This document shows positions 7,866 to 17,181 of a DNA stretch of 64,000 nt, piece by piece. Source of the DNA: G963663315 sp965231905 (GTDB lineage: Bacteria > Pseudomonadota > Gammaproteobacteria > Arenicellales > Poriferihabitantaceae); contig CBDDOO010000002.1 of assembly GCA_965231905.1 (NCBI GenBank), positions 620,001 through 684,000 of the forward strand. Direction: 5' to 3'. A program made the translations under genes and the position numbers. The notes under the pieces are model-generated. The model saw only the letters and a list, made by a program, of their open reading frames with translations, was not told the DNA's origin and did not search any database. The first letter of the stretch is position 1; every line of letters starts with the position of its first letter.

Positions 7866-8873
7866 TCAGGCTGTCACCAGCTGCTCACTCCTGGCATACT
7901 GATTGCTCATGTAATTGCGCCTGGTTGAGTTTCCAGTACTAGACTTATGTATGCTGACCTCCTCTGCAGAAGGCGGGTAGGCGAGTTTTTCAAGCTCTCG
8001 CTTCAGTAACGATCTTTTCCTTTCATCCAGACATTTGAAACTTTTCAAATCAAACAGTTCACTGGCTTCAAGCAACGCTTCGCCAAGAGTCTTTGTTTGA
8101 TCATGGGTCAGGGTTTCGGACAGACATCCGCAAGTTATCAGAATATCATTAACCAACTTGATCTGACAGTCTTTCTGCTTCTCAGTATCCGTATCATTTG
8201 TTTGAGGACCACATAGATACAAACGATTAAAAAAATACTCGTTATAGAAGGTTTTCGGCAGATTATCACGGGCCAGAATCCACTGAAACAATTGCCGGGT
8301 CTTCGTTGCGTCCCAATCCAGATGTTGGACAGTCATCAACATAAGCTCGAATTGAGCATCGTTATCTGCATCGTTTGCTTCCAAGATATGTTTATACAGT
8401 TCTGACCATTTGATATCCGGCCACAGGTCCCAGAGATGCACCAAACTTAAATTCTGGGTATACACCACATTTTGTTCTTGCTCTTTGTATGTGTTCACTC
8501 GCAGGGGTTCGAAGTTCTTCAGTTCTTCTTCCCAGCGTTCTTTTTCTTCCCGGAAAATATCTTCATGATGACGACTGAGTTGACGAATCATATAGACCAG
8601 TTCACTCAAACCAGCCGCACTGTTTTCATTGGCTTTTTGGGGGTCACACCATTCTTGGAATAAATGGAAACAGGCATCCCAGAAAACGGATTTGTCTTCA
8701 AGGTCGTTGGACAGTATCAGATGTTGCAGAACATCTGTTGGAAATTCTTCAACAAAACGGTCGCTGATCAGCGGTGGGGCTTTGTCGAAATTACCCAGTA
8801 AACGATTCCGGATATACGAGATCGCACTACCCTCATTTTGAAAGAATTGTCTGATTATCTGTTGCTCGTTCAT
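7866..8873 (-). CDS. Cassette protein of unknown function, all-helical
   Basis: This 335-residue protein has no family I recognise. The sequence is acidic and looks almost entirely alpha-helical, with many Trp and Leu residues spaced as in helical repeats (LSLVHLWDLWPDIKWSELYK, FELMLMTVQHLDWDATKTRQ). The last 30 residues (from about SIHKSSTGNSTRRNYMSNQY) are polar and probably disordered. It lies four bases upstream of the ATPase gene, so it is very likely co-translated and may be its protein partner. No catalytic motif, signal peptide or membrane segment is seen. Confidence 0.7.
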   Translation of the reverse strand: MNEQQIIRQFFQNEGSAISYIRNRLLGNFDKAPPLISDRFVEEFPTDVLQHLILSNDLEDKSVFWDACFHLFQEWCDPQKANENSAAGLSELVYMIRQLSRHHEDIFREEKERWEEELKNFEPLRVNTYKEQEQNVVYTQNLSLVHLWDLWPDIKWSELYKHILEANDADNDAQFELMLMTVQHLDWDATKTRQLFQWILARDNLPKTFYNEYFFNRLYLCGPQTNDTDTEKQKDCQIKLVNDILITCGCLSETLTHDQTKTLGEALLEASELFDLKSFKCLDERKRSLLKRELEKLAYPPSAEEVSIHKSSTGNSTRRNYMSNQYARSEQLVTA

Positions 8874-8894
8874 ACAGTTTGTTGTCCTTTGCTT

Positions 8895-9668
8895 TTATTT
8901 GCCTTGTATTCTTTTTGCGCAATTATCGAAATAAGCATCCATATTAATGGTGTCTATTCGAGTGAAACGTAAGGGTAAGCTTCCCACACATTGTATCGAA
9001 TCATAACTTACTTCTGGACATAACCATTCTTCCATATCCGGTTGACCTGTTTTCAGATTCCTCGTGCGACCAGGAGCAGTTTTTGGTGTTTGATGGAAGT
9101 AGAATGCCAGACCCGCATCCAGTGCATTCGGCTTTACACAGTCGATTTCACTCAATTCCAGGCAAAAGATAAATGTGCCTGATAATGTCTTGCGCCAATG
9201 GTATAAACCCAAACGACATACCAGATCATGTAAATCCTGTTCCGATCGAAGGGTTAAAGGGTTTGTGGTAACCCATCTTTTATTTTGTCCTTTCCCACTC
9301 TTGGTTTTGTCTTTTTCAAGTAATTTCCAGATTTTAGGAAGGTCTTCGGTTTCCAGAGAATCCAATGGTAGAGAAGAACCGTCTGGTCTGTGTCTGCACA
9401 AGGAGTAAGCCAGATCGATTCTTTCGGATTCTCTATGTATTTGGCAGTCCTGATCTAGTTGTGAGGCATCCGGCATAGGCTGTTGTCGTTTATCTGGATC
9501 AGAGACCAGATTCGGGTAGTCCTTGTGTGTACAAATGTTACTGGCAATACCTCTTGGGAGGTTTTGCCAATTTTCATATTGCAGAGCCATTTTCACGGAT
9601 GCTGGAGAAACATTACCATTTTGTTGGACCTGTTCATATTCCTTCTTGATTTCCTCAAGGTATGGCAT
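8895..9668 (-). CDS. First cassette gene, protein of unknown function
   Basis: This is a 257-residue protein of no recognised family. The N-terminus is a charged helix (MPYLEEIKKEYEQVQQNG). The C-terminal half looks more compact and mixed alpha/beta (LVCRLGLYHWRKTLSGTFIF, ALDAGLAFYFHQTP). Several Cys residues are present but not in a clear metal-binding spacing. It is the promoter-proximal gene of the five-gene cassette, 21 bases before the next gene. The 154 bases between it and the divergent acyl-CoA dehydrogenase gene must hold both promoters and the second cassette edge. Confidence 0.65.
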   Translation of the reverse strand: MPYLEEIKKEYEQVQQNGNVSPASVKMALQYENWQNLPRGIASNICTHKDYPNLVSDPDKRQQPMPDASQLDQDCQIHRESERIDLAYSLCRHRPDGSSLPLDSLETEDLPKIWKLLEKDKTKSGKGQNKRWVTTNPLTLRSEQDLHDLVCRLGLYHWRKTLSGTFIFCLELSEIDCVKPNALDAGLAFYFHQTPKTAPGRTRNLKTGQPDMEEWLCPEVSYDSIQCVGSLPLRFTRIDTINMDAYFDNCAKRIQGK

Positions 9669-9822
9669 ATCTGTAATCGCTTATTCTAATTGTTGTTGAT
9701 ATCCGGGTATTGTTCCGATCAGAAGCAGTGACCACGGATACAGGCGTATTCCTATCATAGTGAAAATCCGGTATAAATGGCAACCAGATGATTTGAACAT
9801 CAAGACTGATCGGTTGTAATCC

Positions 9823-10983
9823 ATGGACTATCCCCTGACTGAAGAACAACGGTTGCTGGTCGATTCGGTTCGCGCTTTCCGGGAAAAGGAACTCGAACCC
9901 CATGAGGCAGAGGTTGACCGGACCGGAGAAGTCCCGGAGGAGTTGGGCTCCCATATCCAGCAAAAGGCGATCGAGATGGGCTTTTACGCTCCGAATCTGC
10001 CGCAATCAATCGGCGGGGGAGGGCTGGATTACAAATCCCTGGCGCTATTCGAGAGAGAACTGGGAAAGACCATTTATGGATTGCACGGCTACCTGCACCG
10101 CCCGTCCGAGATCCTGATGTGCTGCAAGGGCGAACAGATCGACGAATATCTGAAACCCTGTGTGACCGGGGAGAAGAAAGAGGTTTTCGCGTTGACTGAA
10201 CCCGGCGCCGGTTCTGACATCCTGTCGATGCGAACCAGGGCGGAGCGGGTCGGCAGTGAATTTGTGATTAACGGCAGCAAGCATTTCATCAGTAGTCCGG
10301 TGAAACCGGATTTTGCCATTCTGTTCGCACAAACCGGCGTGACCGGTAGCCCTCGCAAAGAACGTAAACAGGTGACCGGATTTCTGGTCGATGCGGGTCT
10401 TCCGGGATTTACGATTGAGCGGGGGCCGCGATGTGCGGCACAGCGCGCTTATCATACCTGGCAGCTTGCTTTTGACCATTGCCGGGTACATGAAAGCAGG
10501 ATTCTGGGCGAGGAGCACAAGGGGTTGGAACTGGCGGACGAGTGGTTAAGGATGGGACGGGTATGGGTCGCCGCAGCCGCCTGCGGCAAGATGGAGCGGT
10601 TGATGGATCTTGCGGCGAGCTGGGCGGCCCGGCGGAAACAGTTCGGTCAACCAATCGGGAAATTCCAGGGGACTTCATTCAAACTCGCGGACATGATGGT
10701 GGATCTGAAAGCCGCCGACCTGCTGGTGATGGATGCGGCGGACAAGGCGGACCGGGGTGTGATGCGCAATGTGGATGCCGCAATGGCCAAGCTGTTCGCC
10801 TCGGAGGCGGTAGGGCGGGCCGCTGACAATACCATCCAGATCTATGGGGGTATGGGGTTGATGGAAGAGCTCCCGATTGAGAGGATGTGGCGTGACGCGC
10901 GTCTGGATCGTATCTGGGATGGCACTTCGGAAATCCAGCGGCATATTATTTCCCGTTCATTGTTAAGGGAGTACGGCGGGTAG
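9823..10983 (+). CDS. Acyl-CoA dehydrogenase, probable gamma-butyrobetainyl-CoA type
   Basis: The 386-residue protein shows the acyl-CoA dehydrogenase signatures: the FAD/substrate loop ALTEPGAGSD (about residue 124), AARRKQFGQPIGKFQ, and near the C-terminus QIYGGMGLMEELPIERMWRD and IWDGTSEIQRHI. Its length is normal for the family. It is a cytoplasmic FAD enzyme that introduces an alpha-beta double bond into an acyl-CoA. The next genes encode a CoA ligase, a dimethylglycine dehydrogenase-like enzyme and an MttB-family methyltransferase. Carnitine dehydrogenase and a hydratase stump lie across the cassette. The likely substrate is therefore a betainyl-CoA (gamma-butyrobetainyl-CoA to crotonobetainyl-CoA), by context only. 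It is the first gene of a tight operon, nine bases before the ligase. Confidence 0.85.
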   Translation: MDYPLTEEQRLLVDSVRAFREKELEPHEAEVDRTGEVPEELGSHIQQKAIEMGFYAPNLPQSIGGGGLDYKSLALFERELGKTIYGLHGYLHRPSEILMCCKGEQIDEYLKPCVTGEKKEVFALTEPGAGSDILSMRTRAERVGSEFVINGSKHFISSPVKPDFAILFAQTGVTGSPRKERKQVTGFLVDAGLPGFTIERGPRCAAQRAYHTWQLAFDHCRVHESRILGEEHKGLELADEWLRMGRVWVAAAACGKMERLMDLAASWAARRKQFGQPIGKFQGTSFKLADMMVDLKAADLLVMDAADKADRGVMRNVDAAMAKLFASEAVGRAADNTIQIYGGMGLMEELPIERMWRDARLDRIWDGTSEIQRHIISRSLLREYGG

Positions 10984-10992
10984 CCAGGTTTT

Positions 10993-13128
10993 ATGCCGAA
11001 CGACGATTTGCAACGGCTCGGAAACCTGAAACGCTTGCTGGCGCCCGAACATATCGCCTTTATCGGTGGTCGGGACGCGGATTATGCGGCCCGTCAGTGT
11101 GCCGCGCGATTCCGGGGGACGGTATCGGGGGTGAATCCGGGGCGCGGTGAACTGGGTGGGCAGCCCTGTTATCCGACTGTGAAGGACTTGCCCGAAGCGC
11201 CCGACGCGGTTTTTCTGGCCGTGCCGAAAGAAGCCGCCTTCCAGGTCGTGGCGGATTTGAATGAAATGGGCGCCGGCGGTGTGGCTTGTTTTACCGCAGG
11301 CTATGGAGAAACCGGACCGGCCGGCAGAAAGTCCGAGCAAAAACTGGTACAGGCCGCGGGAAATATGGCTTTGGTCGGGCCGAACTGTTACGGCGTGATC
11401 AACTATGTTCATGACGCTATTCTGTGGCCATTCGGAGCGGGGGCGCACAAATGCCGCAAAGGGGCGGCGTTGATTATGCAAAGCGGCATGATCACGGCTG
11501 ATATGACCATGAATCAGCGTTCTGTTCCGCTTGCCTATGTGATCTCCGTCGGCAATCAGGCGATGCTGGCGGTTGAAGATTACATGGATGTCCTGGTTGA
11601 TGATCCGCGGGTGAGCGGCTTTGGCATTTATGTCGAAGGCATCATCCATCTGGAGAAATTTGCCGCTGCCTGCATGAAGGCTCTGCAAGCCGGAAAACCG
11701 GTTCTGTTACTGAAAGCGGGCAGTTCGAGTATCGGCGCCAGCCTGGCGGTCAGCCATACCGGATCATTATCCGGGTCCGATGAGGCTCACCAGGCATTGT
11801 TCGACCGGCTCGGGGTGATTCGTGTCCGCTCCCCGGAACTGATGCTCGAAACCCTGAAGTTCATGACAATATCCGGCACTCCTGAAGGTAGGCGCATTGC
11901 CGCGTTTACCTGCTCGGGAGGCGAAGCCCTGATGGTGGCTGACTATTGTGTGAATAAGGGACTGGCGCTGCCACAGCCATCGGAATCAGCTGTCCGGAAA
12001 CTGGCCGGATTGTTGCCTGACATCGCGACCATTTCCAATCCCCTGGACTATACCACCCCGTTGTGGGGTAACCGGGAGGTCATGCCAAAAGTATTCGCGG
12101 CGGCGCTGGAAGACGGTTTTGACGCCGCGTTTTTCATTCAGGACTACCCGCCGGCAGAATTCGACGCCGATAATTCTTTTTATCGCGCAGATGGGAGATC
12201 ATTCATGGACGCGGTAAACGCCGCTGGTATTCCGGCCGGGATATGCAGTGAACTTTCCGAGAATTTTGATCTGGAATCCCGGGAAATCTATGCTGGCGGC
12301 GGGGTTACGCCGATGCAGGGGTTTGATCGTGGACTGGATGCGCTGGCCCTGGCCTGCGATTATCATGATCATCGGGGGCGGATTCTGGCGAGCGGCCAAA
12401 GAGAGGAATTCAGGATTATTCGACCGGCGCCGCGACCGGAAGCTTCAGACTGTCTGCCGCGTTCTCTGAACGAATGGGAAAGCAAGCGGATGCTGGGCCG
12501 GTTCGGTCTGCCAATGCCGGACAGCCGGTTTTTGCCGATCCCGCAAATCAGCCAGGCGGCAGCGGTAGCCGGGCAAATCGGATTTCCGGTGGCGGTCAAG
12601 CTGGTCGCTGATGATCTGCTTCATAAAACCGAACTGAATGCGGTCCTGCTGAATCTGGCCGACGCTGAATCGGTGCGGGTGGCGGTGGAGCATATTCGCG
12701 GCGTGATCGCGAGCCGCCTTGAACAAAAGAGCCATGGGCTGCTGATCGAATCCATGGTGGAGAATGCGGTACATGAGTTGCTGGTCGGCGTTCAGGCGGA
12801 TCCGCAATTCGGATTGACCATGGTGATAGCCAGTGGTGGAATACTGGTCGAATTGTATCAAGACTCCCAAACCGTAATATTGCCGACTGATGCCGATACA
12901 GTGAAACGGGCCTTGTCCCGGCTTCGGAGCTATCCGTTGTTGTGCGGTTTCAGGGGGCGCTCGCGGTGTGATATCGACAAGCTGGTTGATACGATCGTTA
13001 GAATAGCCGAATTTGCGGAATCGAAATCCACAGAACTGGTTGAAATGGAGGTGAATCCCCTGATGGTTTTGCCCGCTGGCGCCATTGTGGCGGATGCCCT
13101 GATCAGAGTTAAAGGAGGTGAATTATGA
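10993..13128 (+). CDS. ADP-forming acyl-CoA synthetase (acetate--CoA ligase family)
   Basis: This 711-residue protein has the fused architecture of NDP-forming CoA ligases. An N-terminal CoA-binding Rossmann domain comes first (about residues 15-135, with NPGRGELGGQPCYPTVKDLP), then a ligase domain with the phospho-histidine segment LAVSHTGSLSGSDEA (about residue 250). A C-terminal ATP-grasp domain follows (from about residue 485, with FPVAVKLVADDLLHKTE and VEMEVNPLMVL). It would activate a carboxylate with CoA using ATP, giving ADP and phosphate. In this operon it probably loads gamma-butyrobetaine or a related betaine onto CoA for the preceding dehydrogenase. Its stop overlaps the start of the next gene by four bases (ATGA). 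Confidence 0.85.
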   Translation: MPNDDLQRLGNLKRLLAPEHIAFIGGRDADYAARQCAARFRGTVSGVNPGRGELGGQPCYPTVKDLPEAPDAVFLAVPKEAAFQVVADLNEMGAGGVACFTAGYGETGPAGRKSEQKLVQAAGNMALVGPNCYGVINYVHDAILWPFGAGAHKCRKGAALIMQSGMITADMTMNQRSVPLAYVISVGNQAMLAVEDYMDVLVDDPRVSGFGIYVEGIIHLEKFAAACMKALQAGKPVLLLKAGSSSIGASLAVSHTGSLSGSDEAHQALFDRLGVIRVRSPELMLETLKFMTISGTPEGRRIAAFTCSGGEALMVADYCVNKGLALPQPSESAVRKLAGLLPDIATISNPLDYTTPLWGNREVMPKVFAAALEDGFDAAFFIQDYPPAEFDADNSFYRADGRSFMDAVNAAGIPAGICSELSENFDLESREIYAGGGVTPMQGFDRGLDALALACDYHDHRGRILASGQREEFRIIRPAPRPEASDCLPRSLNEWESKRMLGRFGLPMPDSRFLPIPQISQAAAVAGQIGFPVAVKLVADDLLHKTELNAVLLNLADAESVRVAVEHIRGVIASRLEQKSHGLLIESMVENAVHELLVGVQADPQFGLTMVIASGGILVELYQDSQTVILPTDADTVKRALSRLRSYPLLCGFRGRSRCDIDKLVDTIVRIAEFAESKSTELVEMEVNPLMVLPAGAIVADALIRVKGGEL

Positions 13129-15539
13129 GAACGAATGCCCGCGTAGTGATTATTGGAGGCGGCATCGCCGGTTGCTCGACGCTGTATCATTTGACCCGGG
13201 AGGGCTGGGCAGACATCATCCTGGTAGAGCGCGATGAACTGACTTCTGGTTCGACCTGGCACGCGGCGGCCCAGGTCACCCAGTTTGGCGCCAACCAGAC
13301 CATGTTGGCGCTGAAGCGACACAGCATCAATCTGTATCGGCAATTAGCGGCGGACCCGGATTTCCCGATCAACTACCATATTACCGGAGGCATGCGGCTT
13401 GCCCATACCCCGGATCAGGTTGATATTTACCGGCATTACGTTGCGGTTGCGCACGGGGTGGGGGTGGAAATGGAGTTTATTGACGCCGCAGAGGCAGGCA
13501 GAAGACATCCGTTACTGCAACCACAGGGATTGCTCGGGGCCTGGTGGGACCCGCTCGACGGCGATATCGACCCGGCGCAACTCTGCGCCGCGCTAACCCG
13601 TCAGGCGCGCAAGGCCGGCGCCGAGATCCAGCGATTCAATCCGGTCGAACAGATTACCCGCAAACCGGGAGGCGAGTTCATTGTGCATACCCGGAAAGGG
13701 GACATCACTTGTGAGATGATCGTGAATGCCGCCGGATACCGGGTGAATGAAGTCGGGCGCATGCTGGGCGTGAGCCATCCGGTGACCTCGATGGAACACA
13801 TGTATTTCCTGACCGAAGCGATCCGGGAAATCGAACAACTGGATTTTCGTGTCCCCATCATTCGCGACCCCGGCGATGATTTTTATTCTCGCCAGGAAAA
13901 GACCGGTTTGCTGGTCGGTGTTTATGAACAGGATTGCAAAACCTTCGGCCTGGATGGTATTGATCCCGATTTCACCATGTCGCTGTGCCCGTCTGACCTG
14001 GACCGCTGTCTGGACAATATGGAGGGTATCTTTGCCCGCCTGCCCTGCCTTCTCCAGGCCGGGATACATACTGTGGTCAACGGTCCGATCACCTACACGA
14101 TTGATGGAGCTCCGCTGGTCGGGCCCATTCCCGGCATACCGAATGCCTTTGCCTGTACTGGATTGCGGGCCGGAATCGGAGAAGGCGGGGGGCATGGCAA
14201 AATTCTGGCGGAGTTGATGGTGCATGGAGAGTGTGAATGGGACGCCTGGTATCTGGACCCCCGCAGGTTCACCCGCTACGCCAATACCGAGTATACCTGT
14301 CTGAAGGCGGTCGAGGATTACAGAAATGAGTTTCACTACCATCTTCCGCATGAACATCGCCCGGCGGCGCGGCTGGCCCGTACCACTTCGTTGTATCCGG
14401 TCCTGGATGCCAAGCGCTGTGAATGGGGGGTAGTCGCGGGCTGGGAGCGCGCCTTGTTTTTCAAGCCCGATGATGACTTCGTCGATCAGCACAGTTATCG
14501 TTTTACGCCCACCCTGGGTATTGTCGCAAGGGAAGTGGAAGGTATTGTCGAAGGCGTTGGCATGATGGAGGTATCCGGCTTCAACCGGTACGAGATCAAG
14601 GGTCCGGGCGCCGGTGATTTTCTGAATACCATGATTTGCGGCGCCATGCCGAAGGCTGTCGGCCAGGTCAGACTTTGTTACCTGCTGACCGAACAAGGCA
14701 ACGTATTGGGCGAAGCGACCATAACCAGGCTGGGCGAGGATCATTACTGGTATGGTTCCGCGGCTGCCTCTGAATGGCACGACAGGGACTGGTTGAATCG
14801 ATACAAGCCGGACTCCGTCAACATCTGTGAATTGGCAGGCAGTTATACGACCCTGGTTGTTGCAGGACCCCGATCACGTGAGTTGCTGCAATCGGTTTCA
14901 CCGCGGTGTGACTGGTCGGAACAGGCCTTTCCATGGATGCGGGCAAGACAAATGCTCATCGGTCACGCGCAAGCGCTGGCAATGAGTGTCAGCTTCTCGG
15001 GGGAGCTGTCTTATGAACTGCATGTTCCGAATGAACAGCTTTACCTGGTCTGGAAAATACTGGAGCGGGCGGGCAGAGATTTCAACCTGGTCTACTTCGG
15101 CCTGTACGCCACTGAATCAATGAGGGTTGAAAAAGGGTATCTTCACTGGAAAGCGGACCTGATCTATGAACACAACCCGATGGAAACCGGGCTGGACCGA
15201 TTTGTGAAGCTGGACAAACCGTTTTTTGTCGGCAAGCAAGCCCTGTTAAGGCAAATTGACCGTGGTCCCCGTAAACGGATGGTCTCAATGGCGGTGGACT
15301 GCAATCTTGCCTGCGCCCACAGCGGCGCTCCGGTTTTTGCGCAGGGGCAACAGGTCGGATCGGTGACTTCGTCGGGATTTGGCCATCGCACGAACCTGAA
15401 TATAGCATACTCCTTTATCGACCCGGCCAGGGCGGAAACAGGGACGGAGTTGGAAGTCGGAATTCTCGGCGATCATTATCCGGCGCGAGTGATTGATCCG
15501 GTCCAGTACGACCCGGACAATTTACGGGTACGGAGTTGA
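13125..15539 (+). CDS. Dimethylglycine/sarcosine dehydrogenase-like FAD and aminomethyltransferase fusion
   Basis: The 804-residue protein starts with a DAO-type FAD domain (VVIIGGGIAGCSTLYHLTRE, about residues 8-27). STWHAAAQV carries the His to which FAD is covalently bound in this family. A second half from about residue 440 resembles the GcvT/aminomethyltransferase domain (YEIKGPGAGDFLN, FSGELSYELHVP, ATESMRVEKGY), which takes the released one-carbon unit to tetrahydrofolate. The size matches dimethylglycine and sarcosine dehydrogenases. In this operon it would remove N-methyl groups from dimethylglycine or sarcosine downstream of betaine. The ATG sits in an ATGA overlap with the ligase gene and has a strong AAAGGAGG-like ribosome site just before it. 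Confidence 0.88.
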   Translation: MRTNARVVIIGGGIAGCSTLYHLTREGWADIILVERDELTSGSTWHAAAQVTQFGANQTMLALKRHSINLYRQLAADPDFPINYHITGGMRLAHTPDQVDIYRHYVAVAHGVGVEMEFIDAAEAGRRHPLLQPQGLLGAWWDPLDGDIDPAQLCAALTRQARKAGAEIQRFNPVEQITRKPGGEFIVHTRKGDITCEMIVNAAGYRVNEVGRMLGVSHPVTSMEHMYFLTEAIREIEQLDFRVPIIRDPGDDFYSRQEKTGLLVGVYEQDCKTFGLDGIDPDFTMSLCPSDLDRCLDNMEGIFARLPCLLQAGIHTVVNGPITYTIDGAPLVGPIPGIPNAFACTGLRAGIGEGGGHGKILAELMVHGECEWDAWYLDPRRFTRYANTEYTCLKAVEDYRNEFHYHLPHEHRPAARLARTTSLYPVLDAKRCEWGVVAGWERALFFKPDDDFVDQHSYRFTPTLGIVAREVEGIVEGVGMMEVSGFNRYEIKGPGAGDFLNTMICGAMPKAVGQVRLCYLLTEQGNVLGEATITRLGEDHYWYGSAAASEWHDRDWLNRYKPDSVNICELAGSYTTLVVAGPRSRELLQSVSPRCDWSEQAFPWMRARQMLIGHAQALAMSVSFSGELSYELHVPNEQLYLVWKILERAGRDFNLVYFGLYATESMRVEKGYLHWKADLIYEHNPMETGLDRFVKLDKPFFVGKQALLRQIDRGPRKRMVSMAVDCNLACAHSGAPVFAQGQQVGSVTSSGFGHRTNLNIAYSFIDPARAETGTELEVGILGDHYPARVIDPVQYDPDNLRVRS

Positions 15540-15541
15540 TT

Positions 15542-17089
15542 GTGACTGGAAAACGGTCAAGAACCAGAAGGGGAGGAATCCGCAGCCGGGAAGCGATGCA
15601 TGCGTTGCGCAGCAAGCCGCCGGAGTTTGATCCCTGTCCACCCGGTCAGCCTGGCGGACAATATCGTCCATTGTCCGAAACGGATATGCAGGCTATCCTG
15701 GGTACGGCCCTGAAGATTCTTGAGGAAATCGGAATGGGGCAATCTCCGGATGCCCTGACCGATCAGGCCGTGCGATGCGGCGCCTTTATCAACGATTCGG
15801 GACGCCTGTGTTTCCCGGTTGCGATGGTTGAGGATATCATTGACGTCGCCGCCAAATCCTTTGTGTTTTACGGCAGGGAGTCGAAGCATGACTTCGAAGT
15901 CGGGGGAGACCGGGTCTACTTCGGGACAGGAGGCGCGGCGGTACAGACCCTGGACATGGAATCGGGGGTTTACAGACCTTCGACCCTGCGTGACCTGTAT
16001 GACTTCGCGCGTCTGGTGGATTGCCTGAAAAACGTAGCCTGGTTTACCCGTTGTTGTGTGGCAACCGATGTGCCGGACAACTTTGATCTGGATGTCAATA
16101 CCGCATACTCGCTTTTGTGCGGGACTACGAAGCCGGTGGGCACCAGTTTTTTCCTGGCTGAACATGTTGACCCGATTGTTGACATGTTTGATCAGGCTCT
16201 GGGCGGGGAAGGCAAGTTCAGGCAACGACCCTTTTGCAAAGCCCATATCAGCCCGATTATCTCTCCATTGCGTTATGGCGCTGACGCCTTTGAAGTGGCT
16301 ATGGCCGCAATGGAACGGGGGATGCCGCTGAACAACATTATCGCCGCGCAATCCGGGGCGACATCTCCCGCCACCATTGCCGGCATGCTGGCATCCACCC
16401 TGGCGGAGACGCTGGCCGCGCTGGTGATGGTGAATGTTTTCAAACCCGGTTATCCGATGATTTTCTCCAACTGGCCTTTTGTGATCGATTTGCGTACCGG
16501 CTCATTTGCCGGCGGCGGGGGGGAGATCACATTGCTCAATGCGGCTTCCGCGCAATTATCGAACTGGCTGGGGTTGCCATCCGGGGTGGCCGCCAGTATG
16601 GCGGACGCAAAGGCGGTGGATGCGCAGATGGGGATCGAAAAGGCCCTTTCCTCGCTGGCGACCGGACTTGCAGGCGCGAATATGGTGTATGAGTCTTCCG
16701 GTATGATGGCCAGCCTGCTGGGGGTCTCCCATGCCGCGTTCGTGGTGGATGACGAAATGCTTTCCCATGTCTACCGGATCATTCGCGGAGTGGGGGTCAA
16801 TGAAGAAACCCTGGGGTTCGAAGCGATCCGGGAAGCGGTTTCCGGTGAGGGTCATTTCCTCGGCGGCAGCCACACGATGGACGCGATGCAAAAGGAGCAT
16901 TTTTATCCGAAACTCGCGAACCGGGATGACCCCCGTACCTGGCAGGAGAGCGGGGCAAGGGATATGTGGCAACAGGCGCATGACAAGGCCAGTCAGATTC
17001 TTGCCAGCCATTATCCCGGTTATCTTGACAGAGCGACTGATAACCGGATCCGCAATCATTTCAATATTCTGCTTGATCGACCTGTTTGA
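15542..17089 (+). CDS. Trimethylamine methyltransferase (MttB) superfamily protein, non-pyrrolysine type
   Basis: I chose the GTG at 15542 because GGAG lies six bases upstream and the gene then starts two bases after the previous stop; a TTG at 15536 is the alternative. The protein has about 515 residues with the MttB-family barrel (YGRESKHDFEVGGDRVYFGT, QSGATSPATIAGMLASTLAE, FAGGGGEITLLNAASAQL). No in-frame amber codon is present, so it belongs to the pyrrolysine-lacking branch that includes glycine betaine, carnitine and gamma-butyrobetaine corrinoid methyltransferases. A methyl transfer from a quaternary amine to a corrinoid protein is predicted. No corrinoid-binding protein gene is visible nearby, which is odd. 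It is the last gene of the operon. Confidence 0.85.
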   Translation: MTGKRSRTRRGGIRSREAMHALRSKPPEFDPCPPGQPGGQYRPLSETDMQAILGTALKILEEIGMGQSPDALTDQAVRCGAFINDSGRLCFPVAMVEDIIDVAAKSFVFYGRESKHDFEVGGDRVYFGTGGAAVQTLDMESGVYRPSTLRDLYDFARLVDCLKNVAWFTRCCVATDVPDNFDLDVNTAYSLLCGTTKPVGTSFFLAEHVDPIVDMFDQALGGEGKFRQRPFCKAHISPIISPLRYGADAFEVAMAAMERGMPLNNIIAAQSGATSPATIAGMLASTLAETLAALVMVNVFKPGYPMIFSNWPFVIDLRTGSFAGGGGEITLLNAASAQLSNWLGLPSGVAASMADAKAVDAQMGIEKALSSLATGLAGANMVYESSGMMASLLGVSHAAFVVDDEMLSHVYRIIRGVGVNEETLGFEAIREAVSGEGHFLGGSHTMDAMQKEHFYPKLANRDDPRTWQESGARDMWQQAHDKASQILASHYPGYLDRATDNRIRNHFNILLDRPV

Positions 17090-17181
17090 TCTAAAATATA
17101 AAATCATCGCATGGCAGATGGGTTTGGTTGTATGATCGGGTTCTTCAATTTGAATATCTTGATGTCATCGGGAGTTGGAAA

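Noticed and set aside
15542..17089. Pyrrolysine-containing MttB
   Set aside because: The frame has no in-frame amber codon over its full family length.
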